64,000 bases of DNA, taken from NCBI RefSeq assembly GCF_041468085.1, contig NZ_CP121017.1:909501-973500 (forward strand). Direction: 5' to 3'. Of the stretch, positions 35,346 to 44,708 are shown piece after piece. A program made the position numbers and the translations under genes. Source of the DNA: Tistrella mobilis. Its GTDB lineage: Bacteria > Pseudomonadota > Alphaproteobacteria > Tistrellales > Tistrellaceae. A model generated the notes under the pieces. The model had not been told where the DNA came from and did not search any database. It saw only the letters and a program-made list of their open reading frames with translations. The first letter of the stretch is position 1, and each line of letters opens with the position of its first letter.

Positions 35346-35794
35346 CAGATGTGGTACATCAGGGTCTGGCGGTCGGCATCCGACAGGCTGCGCATCTCGG
35401 CGAGCGTGCGGTTGTCGAGGATGCCGGCGATCGCATTGCGGACATCCATCATCATCAGCCGCACGGCACACTGTTCCTCGTCGGTGCAGTCGTCACAGCG
35501 GCGATAGGACCGGCGGCTGGCGCAGGCGATGGGGGCGAGCGGGCCGTCGAGCACCCGGATCACATGACCGATCCGGATGTCGGAAGCCGGGCGGGCAAGG
35601 GTGTAGCCGCCGCCCTTGCCCTTCTTGCTGTGCACGAAGCCGGCATTGCGCAGCTCGCCCAGGATCGCGTCGAGGAATTTCTTGGGGATTTCGTTTTCGG
35701 CGGCAATGTCGGAGACCAGGGACAATTCACCCGGCTCTTTGCCCGCCAGATGCACCAGGGCCTTGAGCCCGTACTTGCCCTTGTTGGTCAGCAT
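35345..35794 (-). CDS. Rrf2-family transcriptional regulator
   Basis: 149 residues. The start MLTNKGKYGLKALVHLA and the winged helix (NEIPKKFLDAILGELRNAGFV, then SKKGKGGGYTLA) are typical of Rrf2/IscR. A cysteine cluster C-x8-C-x2-C-x6-C (CASRRSYRRCDDCTDEEQC) in the C-terminal half could ligate an Fe-S cluster or sense redox or thiols. The stop and the HprK-like ATG share a base (TGATG), tying it to the kinase and sulfotransferase. It probably regulates this operon; sulfur or redox control would fit (inference). Confidence 0.9.
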   Translation of the reverse strand: MLTNKGKYGLKALVHLAGKEPGELSLVSDIAAENEIPKKFLDAILGELRNAGFVHSKKGKGGGYTLARPASDIRIGHVIRVLDGPLAPIACASRRSYRRCDDCTDEEQCAVRLMMMDVRNAIAGILDNRTLAEMRSLSDADRQTLMYHI

Positions 35795-37016
35795 ATCTGT
35801 CGAGGGTCTCCGCAGGCCGTGCCGGAAAGTCTCCGTGGCCGCTAGAGATAGTGGAATGATGCCACAGGATCAACGCCGCAAGGCCGAGCAGGGCGCCGAA
35901 ACCGGTGAGCGCGGCATCCTGCCCCCAGCGGTCGGCGACCAGCCCGGTCAGGATCACCGGCAGGCTGAAGCCGGCATAGGCAAGCAGGAAGAAGCCGGCG
36001 GTCGCCCGGGTGGCGGCTTGGCCTGCCCGCATCAGCACGCCGGCGAGGCCGCCCGCATGGATCAGCCCGTAGCAGGCGGTGGCGGCCAGCGCCGTGCCCG
36101 CGAAGACCGCCGCGATGCTGCCCGAAAGGGCGCCCCAGGCGATGAGCGGATAGCTGGCCATCAGCACCAGCAGGCCGCGGCGGACGGCCCGTTCCGGCGC
36201 CATGCGCCGTGCGGTCGGCACCGCCAGGATGCCGGGCACGATCACCAGGAAGGTGGCGAAACCGGCATGGGCATCAAGCCCGGCGCGGGCGAGGGTGGCG
36301 GGCAGCACCGCGATCACCAGCCCGACCACCGCCCAGGCGATGAAGATCGCACCGCCGAAGACCAGCGTTCCGGGCGGAAAGGCCGGGCGCCGGAAGATCC
36401 CGCCCCGGGCCGTAAGGCGCAGCGCATCGGGCAGACCGTGCAGCCCGGCGAATGCCAGACAGGCAAGGCCGATCCAGGCCGGGCCGCTCAACGGCCGCAT
36501 CCAGGCCAGCGGATCGAGCAGCAGGCAGAGCGCGGTTGCCGCGGCACCGAAACCGAAGCCGAAAGTGGTGGCGACCGAGACCCGGGCCGCGATCCGCCGC
36601 GGATCGGTGCCGGGGGGAAACTGCGCGGTCATCAAGGCGGGCGCCAGGGTCGAGGTGGTGGCGACCGCGATGCCGAGCAGGGCCCGCGACAGGCCGAGGG
36701 TGGCGATGCCCGGCCAGAGGATCATGACAAGATCGGCCAGGACGGCGAGGCCGAGGGCAAGCCTGGCCGTGCGCGCAGCCCCCAGCCGGTCGGGCAGGCC
36801 GCTGCCGGCCAGCAGCACCGGCAGGGCGCCGCCGACATAGGCCGCGAAGGCAAGCCCGGCCATGGCCGTGCCGTGACCATCGGCTTGCGCCAGCCGGGCG
36901 GCGAGCGGCGTGTGCAGATTAGCCGCCGTGGTGACGGTGAGCAGGGCCAGCGCCAGCCGTGCCGGCGATCCGGTACGGCGGGGGCGCGATCGGGCGGTGG
37001 TGAGATCGGCGGTCAT
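35727..37016 (-). CDS. Major facilitator superfamily transporter
   Basis: 429 residues with about twelve hydrophobic segments and an internal loop GGALPVLLAGSGLPDRLGAAR corresponding to the MFS A motif region. The last 22 codons run over the Rrf2 start (68 bp overlap); the hydrophilic C-terminal tail may therefore be read-through of a short tail. A 27-bp palindrome lies about 100 bp upstream. The substrate is unknown. Its place between the double-glycine peptide and the kinase/sulfotransferase genes makes a peptide or amino-acid exporter possible. Confidence 0.88.
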   Translation of the reverse strand: MTADLTTARSRPRRTGSPARLALALLTVTTAANLHTPLAARLAQADGHGTAMAGLAFAAYVGGALPVLLAGSGLPDRLGAARTARLALGLAVLADLVMILWPGIATLGLSRALLGIAVATTSTLAPALMTAQFPPGTDPRRIAARVSVATTFGFGFGAAATALCLLLDPLAWMRPLSGPAWIGLACLAFAGLHGLPDALRLTARGGIFRRPAFPPGTLVFGGAIFIAWAVVGLVIAVLPATLARAGLDAHAGFATFLVIVPGILAVPTARRMAPERAVRRGLLVLMASYPLIAWGALSGSIAAVFAGTALAATACYGLIHAGGLAGVLMRAGQAATRATAGFFLLAYAGFSLPVILTGLVADRWGQDAALTGFGALLGLAALILWHHSTISSGHGDFPARPAETLDRYADQQGQVRAQGPGASGGQRAG

Positions 37017-37112
37017 CGGTCAGCTTCCCATGCGCGGCGGGCATGCCGCGCCGGTCAGCCTGCCGTGACGGCCCCGCCATCACCAGGGACGGGCCGTGCC
37101 GGAAACGACCGG

Positions 37113-37139
37113 ACCGTACCTGCCATTCGCAGGTACGGT
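37113..37139. promoter_or_regulatory. 27-bp palindrome, operator copy 1 (upstream of MFS gene)
   Basis: ACCGTACC-N11-GGTACGGT. The half-sites are perfect inverted repeats and the spacing is the same as at 37433. It lies 97 bp upstream of the MFS ATG and touches the stop of the small peptide gene. There is no T run, so a terminator is less likely than an operator, probably for the MocR-type regulator. Confidence 0.75.
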
Positions 37140-37301
37140 TCAGCTGAACCGCGTTCTGGGGACGATCCCGCCTGAGACGCCGTCCAGCTGGTCGTCGCTG
37201 AGATTGTTCTGCTCCACCGCAGGGGCAGCCGGTGGCACCGGCTTTTCGTCGGCCCTGGGGGGCAGGTTCCCGGTCGGGGGCGTCGTCGTCTTGTCCGTCA
37301 T
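37140..37301 (-). CDS. Small peptide with double-glycine-type motif
   Basis: 53 residues from the ATG at 37301 (GGAG about 8 bases upstream); a start at 37328 would add nine residues. The N-terminus is proline-rich and acidic, then NLSDDQLDGVSGG followed by eight residues, IVPRTRFS. The LS-x-x-x-L-x-x-V-x-GG pattern is that of double-glycine leader peptides of bacteriocin-type or Nif11-like precursors cleaved by C39 peptidases. The very short segment after GG is unusual. No C39 peptidase transporter is in the window. It is flanked by the two 27-bp palindromes and precedes the MFS gene. Confidence 0.6.
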   Translation of the reverse strand: MTDKTTTPPTGNLPPRADEKPVPPAAPAVEQNNLSDDQLDGVSGGIVPRTRFS

Positions 37302-37432
37302 CGGTCCGGCTCCGCGGCGGGTGGGCATCTGACGGCAGCGTGCCAGCCGGGCTGCGGTGCAGGCCAGCCTCTGCAGAGGGGCGGTAAACCGCGATTGCCC
37401 CGCGCGGGCGGGGCCGTCGTCATCGGGGCTCG

Positions 37433-37459
37433 ACCGTACCCCCGATCGGGCGGTACGGT
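37433..37459. promoter_or_regulatory. 27-bp palindrome, operator copy 2 (upstream of MocR gene)
   Basis: ACCGTACC-N11-GGTACGGT, the same half-sites and spacer length as 37113-37139 with a different spacer. It lies 33 bp upstream of the MocR-type ATG, at a position suited to autoregulation, and upstream of the small peptide gene in the other direction. Confidence 0.75.
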
Positions 37460-37492
37460 TATCAAACCCCGCCCCGCCCGGTGACCCGGCCC

Positions 37493-38893
37493 ATGATCCC
37501 GACCCTCGACCGCCGCCGCCCCGAACCGCTGGCCGATCAGCTGGCCGCCGCCATGATCGCCTGGATCGATGCGCGCGGGCCCGGGGCGGTTGCGGGTGCG
37601 GCCCTGCCCTCGATCCGCCGGATGGCGGCAGAGGCGGGGGTCAGCCGCAACACGGTGGTCGAGGCCTATGACCGGCTGGTGGCCGAAGGGCGGATCCTGT
37701 CGCGTCCCGGGGTGGGGTTCCGGGTGGCGCTACCTGCGGCGCCGCTGCCCCCGGCCGCCCCCGATCCGGGCGGGGTGGCCGCGGTGGCGGACCGGGTGTG
37801 GCGGCTCTATGACGACCGGCCGGCGCTGCTCAGGCTGGGCGGCGGCCGGCTGCCCGACGACTGGCACGACACCGCCGATCTGGCGCGCGCCATCCGCCGG
37901 GTGGCGCGGGAAGGCGGGCGGGCGCTGATCGATTACGGCACGCCGCTGGGGGAGCCGCGGCTGCGCCGGCTGGTGGCGCAGCGTCTGGCCCGGCTGTCGG
38001 TGCCGGTGGCGGAAGACCGGGTGATGCTGACCACCGGCGCCAGCCAGGCGCTGGATGTGGTGATCCGCGCATTGACCCGGCCGGGGGATGCGGTGCTGGT
38101 GGAAGATCCGGGCTATCACAACCTGTTCGGCCTGCTGCGCCTGCAGGGCGTGCGGATGGTGGCGGTGCCGCGACGGGTGGACGGGCCGGATCTTCAGGCG
38201 CTGGACGCGGCGGCCGCCGCAAGCGGTGCCCGGCTGTTCGTGACCAACGGCGTGCTCCACAACCCGACCGGATCGACCACCACGCCGCAGATCGCCCATG
38301 GCCTGCTGAAGATCGCGGCGCGCCGCGACCTGACCATCGTCGAAGACGACATCTATGCCGATTTCGAAGAGGGCGCACCGGCCGTCAGGCTGGCGGCGCT
38401 GGACGGGCTCGACCGGGTGGTGATGCTGGGCAGTTTCTCGAAACCGCTCTCATCCGCGCTCAGGGTCGGCTATGTGGCGGCGGCGCCATCGCGGATGCGC
38501 GGGCTGGTGGATGTGAAGATGCTGTCCTCGGTCGCCTCGTCGCGCTTTGCCGAACAGGTGATGGCGGTGCTGATCGAGACCGGCGGCCTGCGGCGCACGG
38601 CCGAGGCGCTGACCCGGCGCCTGGCCCGCCAGCGCGCGGCCCTGCTGCCGGCGCTGCGCCGGGCCGGCTGGCGGCTGTTCACGGAACCCCGCGGCGGCAT
38701 GTTCGTCTGGGCGGCGCATGACGACGCAGCCGATGCCCGCCTGCTGGTCGACGCGGCGGCAGCCCGCGGCATCGGCCTGGTCTCCGGCGCGGTCTTCCGG
38801 CCGGGGCTGGACGAGGGGCCGTGGCTCAGGATCAACATCGCCGCCGCGGCGGATCCGCGGGCGCGGGCGTTTCTGAAGGATCCGCTGGGCTGA
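37493..38893 (+). CDS. MocR/PdxR-type regulator (GntR helix-turn-helix fused to aminotransferase fold)
   Basis: 466 residues from the ATG at 37493; a GTG at 37481 is an alternative. Residues about 10-75 form the GntR winged helix (LPSIRRMAAEAGVSRNTVVEAYDRLV). The rest is a class I aminotransferase fold with DDIYADFE and the PLP lysine in GSFSKPLSSALRVGY. MocR proteins use PLP to control vitamin B6, GABA, taurine or D-amino acid genes. It is divergent from the small peptide and MFS genes and shares a palindrome with them. Confidence 0.92.
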   Translation: MIPTLDRRRPEPLADQLAAAMIAWIDARGPGAVAGAALPSIRRMAAEAGVSRNTVVEAYDRLVAEGRILSRPGVGFRVALPAAPLPPAAPDPGGVAAVADRVWRLYDDRPALLRLGGGRLPDDWHDTADLARAIRRVAREGGRALIDYGTPLGEPRLRRLVAQRLARLSVPVAEDRVMLTTGASQALDVVIRALTRPGDAVLVEDPGYHNLFGLLRLQGVRMVAVPRRVDGPDLQALDAAAAASGARLFVTNGVLHNPTGSTTTPQIAHGLLKIAARRDLTIVEDDIYADFEEGAPAVRLAALDGLDRVVMLGSFSKPLSSALRVGYVAAAPSRMRGLVDVKMLSSVASSRFAEQVMAVLIETGGLRRTAEALTRRLARQRAALLPALRRAGWRLFTEPRGGMFVWAAHDDAADARLLVDAAAARGIGLVSGAVFRPGLDEGPWLRINIAAAADPRARAFLKDPLG

Positions 38894-38897
38894 ACGG

Positions 38898-39437
38898 TCA
38901 ACCCTCCTGCGGCAGCAGCAGCGGGCCGGTGCCGGGGGCGAAGACGTGTTCGTTGAGGTTGCAGCCGGGGCCCTTGCGGTCGACGACCAGAAGATGGGCC
39001 ATGTCCAGCACCGTGAGCGGCAGATGCCAGGTGCCGCGGCGATAGCTGACGCCCTGGCGGCCGTCGGTGACGAAGGCCTGCATGGTTGCCGGATCGGGCT
39101 GGCGGCTGGCGGCCGGCGCCACCACGATCACGAAGCGGCAGCGGGTGAGCGGCATGAAGGCCTGGCTGCCGAGGGGGTGACGTTCCATCACCTCGATCAC
39201 CAGCGGCAGCGAGACCGCTTCATGGGCCAGGAACAGGCTGATCGCACCATAGCCCTCACCATCCGTCTCCACCCGCGCGAGCTGATCATAGCGCAGCGTC
39301 GTGCCGCCATTGATCGCGATCGGCGCGCGGCCGGGATCGGCGGCGTCGAGAACCTCGCCGAAGGGGGCGAAGGCCGCGCGGGTCAGGCGCCGCGGCCTTA
39401 GGATGGTGCGGGTATGGGCCTGCATCTGAACGCTCAC
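38898..39437 (-). CDS. allA: Ureidoglycolate lyase
   Basis: 179 residues from a GTG at 39437 that overlaps the allantoicase stop by four bases (GTGA); an ATG at 39425 is the alternative. Family motifs are AFAPFGEVLDA at the start, MERHPLGSQAFMPL, and YRRGTWHLPLTVLD near the end. It splits (S)-ureidoglycolate into glyoxylate and urea, the step after allantoicase. The start codon coupling shows co-translation with the upstream gene. Confidence 0.93.
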   Translation of the reverse strand: MSVQMQAHTRTILRPRRLTRAAFAPFGEVLDAADPGRAPIAINGGTTLRYDQLARVETDGEGYGAISLFLAHEAVSLPLVIEVMERHPLGSQAFMPLTRCRFVIVVAPAASRQPDPATMQAFVTDGRQGVSYRRGTWHLPLTVLDMAHLLVVDRKGPGCNLNEHVFAPGTGPLLLPQEG

Positions 39438-40447
39438 TCCACGGCGCCGGGCACACCGAAGATGCGCAACCGGTTGACGCCGCCGTCGGGGAAGATGTTG
39501 AAGCGGATATGGGACACCACGCGATCCGCATCGGGCGTAAAGCCGTGCGGCGCATCTGGTCCAAGCTTGCGGGAGGTCAGGATCTCCGCCCAGAACAGGC
39601 TCTGCGGCACCGTTGCCGCATCCGCCGCATCGGGCGCCATCACGCCCTGAACCGAGCAGGTGTCGGGATAATTACCCTTGAACTCACGCGTGTCGATTTC
39701 GATAAACGCAACCCTGCCCGGCGTCGCCAGGCGGATGATGCACCAGTCGTGGCCGGGTTCGCGCCGCCGCCGGGTTTCCCAGCCATCCTCCATGCGCGGT
39801 GCAAGGCCGGGCAGCAGCAGGTTGCGCGGGTCGCCGTAATGGGCGTCGTTCCAGGCGATCACCCGGGCACCGCCCAGGGCCGAGGACAGCTCCACCAACC
39901 CGTCGGCACGCGGTGCCGGCAGGCCGGCCGGGCGGCCCAGGATGCGCAGCCGCGCAACGCCGCCATCGGGGAAGATGTCGAGCTTCAGATGCGTCCAGGG
40001 CCGGCCGTCCGCCGTGCGCACCGCCGGATCGGGCAGGAAGGCGTTGGGGGCATCGCCCTGAAGGGGCGCGGGGGCCAGGATCGGCTGCCAGCGCGGATCA
40101 TCGGCGGTGGGGGTCTCGGCCGGGTCGGCCGCGGCGATCGCCCACAGACCGGCGGCAGCCGGGTAATTGCCGGTGAAATGGCGGGTGTCGATCTCGATCG
40201 CATCGATCCAGCCGGGGGCGGCCAGCGCCAGCACGCACCAGTCATGGCCGCCATCGCGGCGGCGGCGGGTTTCCCAGCCATCCATCCACTTGCCGGCTTC
40301 GTCGTATTTGCCGGGGATGAAGACCGGGGCGGCATCGTCGATCAACCGCTCCAGCGCACCGAAGAACTGGTCGGAACAGCTGAGCGTGCGCGCACCCAGC
40401 GCGCGGGAGGCAAGGTTGATGGCGGCGGTGGGGGCGAAGCTCGGCAT
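39434..40447 (-). CDS. alc: Allantoicase
   Basis: 337 residues from the ATG at 40447. Two tandem allantoicase repeats are seen: each contains DGWETRRRR, H-DWC, IEIDTR-F-GNYP and an F-PDGGV-RLRI ending (residues about 45-180 and 215-335). It hydrolyses allantoate to ureidoglycolate and urea. It forms a unit with ureidoglycolate lyase. Upstream is a GntR regulator on the same strand. Confidence 0.95.
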   Translation of the reverse strand: MPSFAPTAAINLASRALGARTLSCSDQFFGALERLIDDAAPVFIPGKYDEAGKWMDGWETRRRRDGGHDWCVLALAAPGWIDAIEIDTRHFTGNYPAAAGLWAIAAADPAETPTADDPRWQPILAPAPLQGDAPNAFLPDPAVRTADGRPWTHLKLDIFPDGGVARLRILGRPAGLPAPRADGLVELSSALGGARVIAWNDAHYGDPRNLLLPGLAPRMEDGWETRRRREPGHDWCIIRLATPGRVAFIEIDTREFKGNYPDTCSVQGVMAPDAADAATVPQSLFWAEILTSRKLGPDAPHGFTPDADRVVSHIRFNIFPDGGVNRLRIFGVPGAVE

Positions 40448-40502
40448 GGATCTGATGTCCGTTCCGTGATGGGGGCCCGCGGTGGGAGCCTGAAAACCGT
40501 GG

Positions 40503-41186
40503 TCAGGGCCGCAGCACGCCGACGCCGGCGCGGCTGGCGGCGGACAGGATGTGGCGGTGCATGGCATCGCGCGCGCCCTGCGGGCTGCGGGCGCGGATCT
40601 GCGCCAGGATGCGTTCATGTTCATCCAGCGGCGCGCGCACGCTTTCGCGATTGGCGAAGGGGATGCGCCGGGTTTCGGCCAGCATCGGCCCGGCCGGCCG
40701 CATCGCCGCCGGAAACAGCGGATTGCCGGCCGCGACCAGAAGCCGCTGGTGGAAATCGCCATCGGCCTGGGCGGCCCGCACCAGATCGCCCTCGGCGAGG
40801 GCGGCCCGCATCTCGGCCACGGTTTCGGCCAGCCGCTCGATTTCGCCATCGGCGGCGGTGATCGCAACCAGCCCCGAGACGAAGGGCTCGATCGCCAGCC
40901 GCAGCTGGTAGACCCGCGCGGCATGGGTGTAGCGGTCGCCGCGCGGCCCCGGGGCGGTGTCGTCGGCCGAAGGGTCGGAGACGAAGACGCCCTTGCCGGC
41001 CCGCACCCGCACCAGACCCAGGGTTTCGAGCACGGTCAGTGCTTCCCTGAGCGAGGTGCGGCTGACACCCAGCCGTTCGGCCAGCGCGCGCTGGGCGGGC
41101 AGCGCCTCGCCGGGGGCAAGCTCACCCGCCAGGATCATGCGCTGCAGGCGCTCGGCAACGTATTCGGGAACGCTGTCTCCGGCCAA
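40503..41186 (-). CDS. GntR-family regulator, FCD (FadR) subfamily
   Basis: 227 residues from a TTG at 41186; no better ATG exists, and a GAAGGAG site sits just upstream of it. Residues about 8-72 form the winged helix (LAERLGVSRTSLREALTVLETLGLV), followed by the alpha-helical FCD ligand domain with metal ligands in the helical bundle (HQRLL, then H in RDAMHRHIL). It lies between the ureide genes and the divergent ABC importer and is likely the local repressor. A three-fold repeat at its promoter fits autoregulation. Confidence 0.9.
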   Translation of the reverse strand: MAGDSVPEYVAERLQRMILAGELAPGEALPAQRALAERLGVSRTSLREALTVLETLGLVRVRAGKGVFVSDPSADDTAPGPRGDRYTHAARVYQLRLAIEPFVSGLVAITAADGEIERLAETVAEMRAALAEGDLVRAAQADGDFHQRLLVAAGNPLFPAAMRPAGPMLAETRRIPFANRESVRAPLDEHERILAQIRARSPQGARDAMHRHILSAASRAGVGVLRP

Positions 41187-41202
41187 ATCCGGCTCCTTCG
41201 GC

Positions 41203-41229
41203 TAGACCGGTCAGACCAGTTAGACCGGT
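41203..41229. promoter_or_regulatory. Triple 9-bp repeat, GntR operator candidate
   Basis: Three direct copies of YAGACCRGT (TAGACCGGT, CAGACCAGT, TAGACCGGT) lie 17-43 bp upstream of the GntR start. The middle also forms the dyad GGTCAGACC, which on the other strand is GGTCTGACC, the core of FadR-type sites. Confidence 0.7.
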
Positions 41230-41458
41230 TGGCTTTCGGGAAGCATGGCCGGATTTCTACGGGTTTGCAAGCAGATGCCGGGGGTGGCATGCTGGTGTTA
41301 TGCAAAAACGGCGTTGACTCATGATTAAACAATGGGCACGCTTAAAACATGAGCAGCGGCAACAGGGGGCCGCGGGATGTGCCGGATCCGGCCGTCCCGA
41401 CCGGGGGGTCGGGGCCGGGCGATCAGGGCGAGGCGTCAACAAGCGGGGAGTGCGGGGC

Positions 41459-42283
41459 ATGACGATGACCAGGCGGTTCGGAGCCGGGCTGCGGCGGCGC
41501 AGCGTGCTGGGGGCGATGGCGGCTGCCGTGCTGGTGGCGGCCACCGGCGGCTTCGGCATGACGGCCGAAGCGGCGGGGCTGGAGGCGATTCAGAAGGCGG
41601 GGGTGCTGCGCGTGGCGGTCCCGCAGGATTTCCCGCCCTTCGGCTCCGTCGGCCCCGACATGGCGCCGCGCGGCTATGACGTGGACATGGCCCGGCTGAT
41701 CGGCGATGCGCTGGGGGTGAAGACCGAACTGGTGCCGGTGACCAGCGCCAACCGCATCCCGTATCTGACCACCGACAAGGTCGATCTGGTGATCTCCAGC
41801 CTGGGCAAGAACCCGGAACGTGAGGCGGTGATCGATTTCACCAACGCCTATGCGCCGTTCTACAACGGCGTCTTCGGCCCGGCGGATCTGAAGATTGCGG
41901 GCGCGGCCGATCTGGCCGGCCATACGGTCGGCGTCACCCGCGGGGCGATCGAGGATCTGGAGCTGTCCAAGATCGCGCCGGCCGAGGCCACCATCCGCCG
42001 CTACGAGGACAATAACGGCACCATCCAGGCTTTCCTTTCGGGACAGGTGGAGCTGGTGGCGACCGGCAATGTGGTCGCGGCCGCCATCCTTGAGCGCAAC
42101 CCGCGCACCCGGCCCGAGCCCAAATTCCTGATCAAGAACTCGCCCTGCTATATCGGCGTCGCGAAGGGGGAGACGGCGCTGGTGGCAAAGGTGAACGAGA
42201 TCATCGCCGCCGCCAGGGCCGATGGCCGGCTGTCGAAGATTTCGGAAACCTGGCTGGGGGCGCCGCTGCCGGCGGATCTCTGA
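41459..42283 (+). CDS. Polar amino acid-type ABC transporter substrate-binding protein
   Basis: 274 residues from the ATG at 41459 with a GGGGAG site. A twin-arginine-like/Sec signal (RRRSVLGAMAAAVLVAATGG, cleavage after AEA) is followed by LRVAVPQDFPPFGSVG and GYDVDMARLIGDALG, the family-3 solute-binding protein signature. It lies divergent from the ureide gene cluster. The ligand is unknown; allantoate or a related ureido acid is a guess from context. Confidence 0.9.
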   Translation: MTMTRRFGAGLRRRSVLGAMAAAVLVAATGGFGMTAEAAGLEAIQKAGVLRVAVPQDFPPFGSVGPDMAPRGYDVDMARLIGDALGVKTELVPVTSANRIPYLTTDKVDLVISSLGKNPEREAVIDFTNAYAPFYNGVFGPADLKIAGAADLAGHTVGVTRGAIEDLELSKIAPAEATIRRYEDNNGTIQAFLSGQVELVATGNVVAAAILERNPRTRPEPKFLIKNSPCYIGVAKGETALVAKVNEIIAAARADGRLSKISETWLGAPLPADL

Positions 42284-42393
42284 CGGCAGGGCAGACGGGG
42301 CGGGGGCGGTGACGGGTGGCCCTGCCGCCCCCGCCCTTGGCCATCCCTGCATCGGCCCTGCCCATCGGCCCACCCTTCCCGGAAGGGCAGTCC

Positions 42394-43119
42394 ATGGCCT
42401 ATCAGTTTGATTTCACGCCGATCCTGACCTATTCCGACGTGCTGCTCCGCGGGGTGGTGCTGACGGTGGAGCTGATCCTGGTCGGCGGCATTTTCGGCGT
42501 ACTGCTGGGCATCCTGTGTGCCTGGGCGCGGTCGGAGCGCATACCGGTGGCGGCGGGGATCGTGGCCGCCTATGTCGAACTGATCCGCAACACGCCGTTC
42601 ATCGTGCAGCTGTTCTTCATCTTCTTCGGCCTGCCCGCGGCGGGTGTGCGGCTGGGCGAGGTGGAGGCGGCGATGATCGCCATGGTGGTCAATCTGGGCG
42701 CCTATTCGGCCGAGATCATCCGCGCCGGCATCCAGGCCGTGCCCAAGGGGCAGTGGGAGGCGGCGGCGAGCCTGGGCATGACCCGGGCGGAATGCTTCCG
42801 CCATGTCGTGCTGGTGCCGGCGCTGCGCAAGATCTGGCCGGCGCTGTCCAGCCAGATCGTCATCGTGATGCTGGGCTCGTCGGTCTGCTCGCAGATCGCG
42901 GCCGAAGAGTTGAGCTTCGCCGCCAATTTCATCCAGTCGCGCAGCTTCCGCGCCTTCGAGGCCTATCTGGCGGCGACCGCGATCTATCTGGGCCTGGCCA
43001 TCCTGACCCGGATGATCCTGCGCCGGCTGGGCGACCGGCTGCTCTACCGCGCCGCGCGCCATGCGGCCCTGAGCGCCGGCCGTGCCGTCGCCGTCGGCGG
43101 AGGTGCGGTCCATGGTTGA
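42394..43119 (+). CDS. Polar amino acid ABC transporter permease, HisM/GlnP type
   Basis: 241 residues from the ATG at 42394. About five transmembrane segments are present, with the conserved ELIRNTPFIVQLFFIFFGLP, and the EAA-like loop KGQWEAAASLGMTRAECFRHVVLV. The first of two permeases of the heterodimeric type. Confidence 0.92.
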   Translation: MAYQFDFTPILTYSDVLLRGVVLTVELILVGGIFGVLLGILCAWARSERIPVAAGIVAAYVELIRNTPFIVQLFFIFFGLPAAGVRLGEVEAAMIAMVVNLGAYSAEIIRAGIQAVPKGQWEAAASLGMTRAECFRHVVLVPALRKIWPALSSQIVIVMLGSSVCSQIAAEELSFAANFIQSRSFRAFEAYLAATAIYLGLAILTRMILRRLGDRLLYRAARHAALSAGRAVAVGGGAVHG

Positions 43120-43748
43120 ATTCGGCACGCTCGACATCCTGCGCAACCTGATCGATGCCGCGCTCTGGACGGTGGTGTTGTCGGTGATCGCCTTTGCGGG
43201 CGGCGCCCTGGTCGGGCTGGTGGCGCTGTTCGCCCTGGTCTCGGGCCGGCGGCTGCCGGTGATGCTGGCGCGCGGCTATGTCGAGGCCTTCCAGGGCACG
43301 CCGCTGCTGATGCAGCTGTTCCTGATCTTCTTCGGCCTGCCGCTGGCGGGGATCGAGGTGTCGGCCTGGACGGCGGCGATCGTGTCGCTGGTGCTGTTCA
43401 CCGGCGCCTTCCTGGCCGAGATCTGGCGCGGCTGCGTGGAGGCGGTGCCCAAGGGCCAGTCCGAGGCCGCCCAGGCGCTGGCCATGTCCTATGTGGAGCG
43501 CATGCGCTGGGTGATCCTGCCCCAGGCGATGCGGATCGCGGTGCCGCCGACGGTGGGCTTCTCGGTCCAGGTGGTCAAGGGCACGGCGCTGACCTCGATC
43601 ATCGGCTTCGTGGAACTGGCCAAGGCCGGCACGATGATCGCCAATGCCACCTTCGAGCCTTTCACCGTCTATGGCTTCGTGGCGCTGATCTATTTCGCGC
43701 TCTGCTACCCGCTGTCATTTGCCGCCCGCCGGCTGGAAAGGAGGCTTC

Positions 43749-43762
<14 letters not shown>
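43112..43762 (+). CDS. Polar amino acid ABC transporter permease, HisQ/GlnP type
   Basis: 216 residues from the ATG at 43112, overlapping the first permease by eight bases. It contains EAFQGTPLLMQLFLIFFGLP and the loop KGQSEAAQALAMSYVERMRWVILP. It forms the membrane channel with the upstream permease. Confidence 0.92.
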
Positions 43763-44522
<760 letters not shown>

Positions 44523-44708
44523 ACGGGAACACTGTCTATCATAAGAAACCACCGAGAGAAAACCATGCACCCCGACAAGATAGGGCAGCTTTCCTGAATA
44601 TTCTGCAGGCATTGCGGCGCTTCGTCGCAAGTTCAGGCCCTTAACGTATTCTTCATCGCCCGCACATGAAGATGCTGCGCAGGTTCACACCATCAACAGG
44701 CGCGCATC

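Noticed and set aside
34515-35507. Plus-strand open frame opposite the HprK-like gene
   Set aside because: No motif; the minus strand has a P-loop and coupled start and stop codons with both neighbours.
32460-37301. A canonical lasso-peptide cluster
   Set aside because: No asparagine-synthetase-like cyclase, transglutaminase-like protease or PqqD-like protein is encoded between 28 and 39 kb; only the leader-like motif and tailoring-type enzymes are present.
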